Part shown: positions 60,861 to 64,000 of the stretch, piece by piece
Layout: every line of letters begins with the position of its first letter
How positions within the stretch are numbered: the stretch's first letter is position 1
NCBI GenBank assembly: GCA_026874595.1
Contig: CM049322.1
Coordinates: 43,092,840-43,156,839, forward strand
Length of the DNA: 64,000 bases
From: Sipunculus nudus
Lineage: Eukaryota > Annelida > Sipuncula > Golfingiida > Sipunculidae
Reading direction: 5' to 3'
Notes under the pieces: generated by a model
Told to the model about the DNA's origin: nothing
The model's database searches: none
Seen by the model: the letters and a program-made list of their open reading frames with translations, nothing else
Made by a program: the position numbers and the translations under genes

Positions 60861-61909
60861 AAAATCTGTATATTACATTTTGCGTTAATTTGCTGAAAGA
60901 TATTACAACGAACCAATGCTGAAGTGGTTTCATTGCTAAATGCTTTCATCGAAATATATCAACCTGATTTCTTTTTATCTGGGAGAGTTGTCAGTTTTGC
61001 ATCAGACCTTATTCCTTGCCATTTACAGTACTTAAACCAAAAATTTCATACTGTTGGAATATATTTTTCTTGGCCTATCTTTTTCACATTGGCAGCTATA
61101 CGTTTCGCGTACAAGAGACTTCAACGACATATGCCTGTGTATAAAAATAACGCATGTGCCTGTTAACATACCTAAGACGATACCCTCAACTGACCACACT
61201 GAAAAAACATCGTGTTTCACGATGTCGCCTGAGCTTCAAATAATACAAAGCATCTTTCATATAATTTCACGGTGGATTACTTCTTTATACAATCGTTATA
61301 TTCACGACATTTCCCAAGATCTAAGGATTAAAATATGCGTCGTTTGGTCCCTATCAGCTCATTACAAAAAATATCCATCAGGTAGAGCCGTGGATTTTCC
61401 ACGGGTGCAGCTTGTGGTAATAAATTGTCCTTGACCATGTCGCAGAATTACATTTCAACAGGTTGTGCATAGTACACAATAGTACTCTATCCTAACATAT
61501 TACAGGAACATTCATTTAGTAACAGTTATAACAAGAGGAGCAGCTGAAACACAACATAGACGCCTTGGTTTGCATTCCTTACGCGTAAAACTTTTTGTTG
61601 TCCTTCAAAAACGAATTAGTATAGACGGGATGTATTTGGTGCAATGCATAAGGAGCATAACCTGAACAAAAATTCGCTTACCCTCTGTAAATCGGCGGTA
61701 CTAACTCCAACTCTTTTCAAGAGTGATAACCCTCAAAGCACATTGTGAATTCACTTTACAGTGAGATGTTTATGATTTCGCATTCGAATTCAAATGATTA
61801 GTTTGATTATTACTAAAAATGCAGAGAATTTATAAGGCATTGATATATTACACGCATGACGGTATATCCTCTACAATATGCAATATTAGCCTCTTAAAAT
61901 AGTAAAACA

Positions 61910-61913
<4 letters not shown>

Positions 61914-61955
<42 letters not shown>
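61914..61955. repeat. (TA)n microsatellite
   Basis: 42 bp; the pogo-like element begins at its last TA. Confidence 0.95.
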
Positions 61956-61958
<3 letters not shown>

Positions 61959-63020
61959 TAGAACGCCTGCTAACGGCCACGCCTCAATAACGGTCAATAC
62001 GTCTATAACGGTCAGACTTTCCGGTCCCGAATGTTCGACCGTTATATTTCATAATCATTTTGTTGTCAATTACGGTCACATCTCCATTCCGTATTACGGC
62101 CAGGTCTCTCGGTCCCGCAGGCCAGGAAACGCCTCAATTACGGTCAGGGGCATGTTACCGCTCAACCGTGACTGAGTTATTTGAAATGTAGCCAGCGTCG
62201 TACCACCCCACTCAGCCTCATTAGTATGCACAAGTAAGGCATGTGTTCCCACCTGCGTGTGAGTTTTGGAATCAGTCTCGCTAGCCGGATCTTAATCAGG
62301 GTGTTTGTCATTTAATTAACGAATGACAACCAGCGGGTCCCGATGATTATGTCATCAGAAAAATTTTAGACAAACTGTTGATCTTTAAGCTTTCTTTAAT
62401 GTCCTCGTGAACACGTACATCAAACGAAAACAAAGCGGCAAAAATCTACTCATACATGAATAATTATGAATTCAAAGTAAACAATGTTACATGTATGAAA
62501 TGTTAAGTATACTCTGTCCCAATCACTTTGACCATTATGGCTACCAATGATTTGGAATTTGCCTATCAAGATGAAATTATGAACTCAAAAGTGTGTAACA
62601 AATAGTCATCCATAACTGCCTTCTTTAACCAGAAGTAAAGATTGTATTCTGTGAATGTTCACATATTTCTGCTGATACTTCCGTGCTTTTAGTGTGCTTT
62701 ATGGATACAAAGAGCCTCTCAACATTTGTACAAATATTATGGACATGCCATATGTTTGTAATTTAATAACAAACACTGTATTTGTATATATCGTTGGTGA
62801 TTGTTATAAACAGGGTTGACGTGATTGTAAATATATAATTTTTTTTATTACAGTAATTATACTAATACCCTGTATATACGTTAATTTTGTTGATTGTAAT
62901 AAAGATTTGAACTTGGTTTCGTGTTACATTGTAACCCCCCTATCCTGTATTACGGCCACTCCTGTATTAAGGCCACTTTCATCCAGTCCCGATAGTGACC
63001 GTAATACAGGCGTTCTACTG
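61956..63020. mobile_element. pogo/Tigger-like TIR element, 1065 bp, non-autonomous
   Basis: The ends are inverted: CAGTAGAACGCCTGCTAACG at the left and its partner CGTAATACAGGCGTTCTACTG at the right. TA flanks both sides as the target duplication (61954-61955 and 63021-63022). Sub-terminal copies of ACGGTCA/TACGGCCA motifs occur in both arms. TIRs starting CAGT with TA duplications fit the pogo branch of Tc1/mariner. No transposase frame is left inside. It is inserted at the edge of a (TA)n tract. Confidence 0.75.
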
Positions 63021-63022
63021 TA

Positions 63023-64000
63023 TGTATAAGGCCTTACCTCGTGATAGTGATACGCTCAGTTCCGTACTGCCGACCGCACACCATATATGTGGCTTATGTT
63101 CGTTTGTTCCAGGCGTTTCTGCCAATAGGCGAACGAGAACGAGGCGGAGGTTCTTCCCACACTTGTTTGAAGATAACCTACAACACATTTCATGGTTCTG
63201 CATCGTGAGAGCACGTGTTCAATTTTATTCCAGCCTACAACACGTGATTAAATGTTTATTATCATTTGCACAAGAAATGTGTAAGATCTCACGTGATTAG
63301 TTCGTTTTGACTGAATACAAGGTGTTCACTTTTTATACGTTGTTATGTGCGTGGGAATAAACAATCAAAGCTTGTCTGTAATTGAAAAAAAGGCTACTTG
63401 TCCAGTGACCTCAACGTGAGAATGCCTGACGACTCCCATGCAGGGAGAAAAAAGTGAAAAACAAAAACAAAAAAAGCATGTTCTTGATGGATGGAGTTGC
63501 TCAGTGGTCGGATGGCCTGTGCGCAAAGTTTAGGTATATAGCACTGATCGCGCCCATCGCACCTTCCTTCTATCATTTATTCACCGGAGTAAGCAAACGG
63601 TTTTAAAACAAAACATTTGTAGATGCAATTAATATCTTAAAGAGAAGACGCCATATTTGATTTAACATCAACGTGCTTGGTATGCTCCGCTCCTTTATGT
63701 TCTTTCACCATATTAACGATAGTATTGTATGCATGATTTAAGCTAATCTACGACGAAACGAGTGATGTTTATACGAAACATTGTTCAAACCTGTCACTAA
63801 ACAAAAGTTCAAAGCTGTCAATGCTAAATTGCATGATGTTCCTACAACAGTCTTAAAATAGAATTTCAATAATAGTATTCCTTGGGCCTATCCAGGAATT
63901 TTAAAATTTTGCTGCACCAGAACACCATGCATATTCAATTGTTGTCAAACCCTGCATGCATACGAATAATAATTATTTGATCTGAATAGACTGGTTCCTT
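63023..64000. other. Right edge of window
   Basis: A minus-strand frame (63015-63203) ends at a GTAAGG donor-like site next to the pogo-like element, but I recognise no family. Nothing else seen. Confidence 0.35.

Noticed and set aside
1-64000. tRNA, rRNA, CRISPR or bacterial-type operons
   Set aside because: No cloverleaf, rRNA segment or spaced direct-repeat array recognised; exon/intron structure shows a eukaryotic genome.

Overview
The window looks like animal genomic DNA, most likely from a marine mollusc and probably a bivalve. It is AT-rich, its genes are split into short exons by long introns, it has more than twenty long (TA)n tracts, and it is full of retrotransposon relics and small terminal-inverted-repeat (TIR) elements. 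The species assignment is inference from family content: an IgGFc-binding-domain gene, a 2A-bearing non-LTR element, a Penelope-like relic and a NACHT/LRR relic. No long single-exon gene is present. Genes were rebuilt by joining short open stretches at GT/AG borders with matching codon phase.

Region 1 (1 to 19.3 kb, + strand), gene A. This is a 5'-incomplete gene of at least 14 exons. The first exons encode an IgGFc-binding-type extracellular domain. Two acidic calcium-loop-like segments follow, then a cysteine-containing region made of two successive three-exon modules with the same phase pattern. I do not recognise this module. The first exon carries a one-base frameshift in a T9 run. No 3' end was found.

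Region 2 (19.3 to 37.1 kb) holds no convincing gene. It contains two TIR elements, several degenerate tandem arrays, a dispersed repeat family and, on the minus strand, a broken NACHT/LRR relic.

Region 3 (37.1 to 41.5 kb, + strand), gene B. Five exons encode a predicted 289-residue type I membrane protein: signal peptide, one thrombospondin type 1 (TSP1) repeat, short stalk, transmembrane helix and basic 139-residue tail. The start codon appears to be split by the first intron. The alternative, that these exons are the 3' end of gene A, cannot be excluded.

Region 4 (44 to 52 kb, + strand) holds two decayed non-LTR retrotransposons. The first is L1-like. The second encodes a 2A-like ribosome-skipping motif upstream of a coiled-coil/RRM ORF1, an APE endonuclease and a reverse transcriptase. 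A degenerate C2H2 zinc-finger relic follows on the minus strand.

Region 5 (52 to 64 kb) holds two weak candidate exons, two exons of a Ly6/uPAR-type gene (minus strand), a Penelope-like RT relic, a diverged local duplication and a 1.07-kb pogo-like TIR element. A and B look like cell-surface or secreted proteins; the rest is mostly repeat relics.
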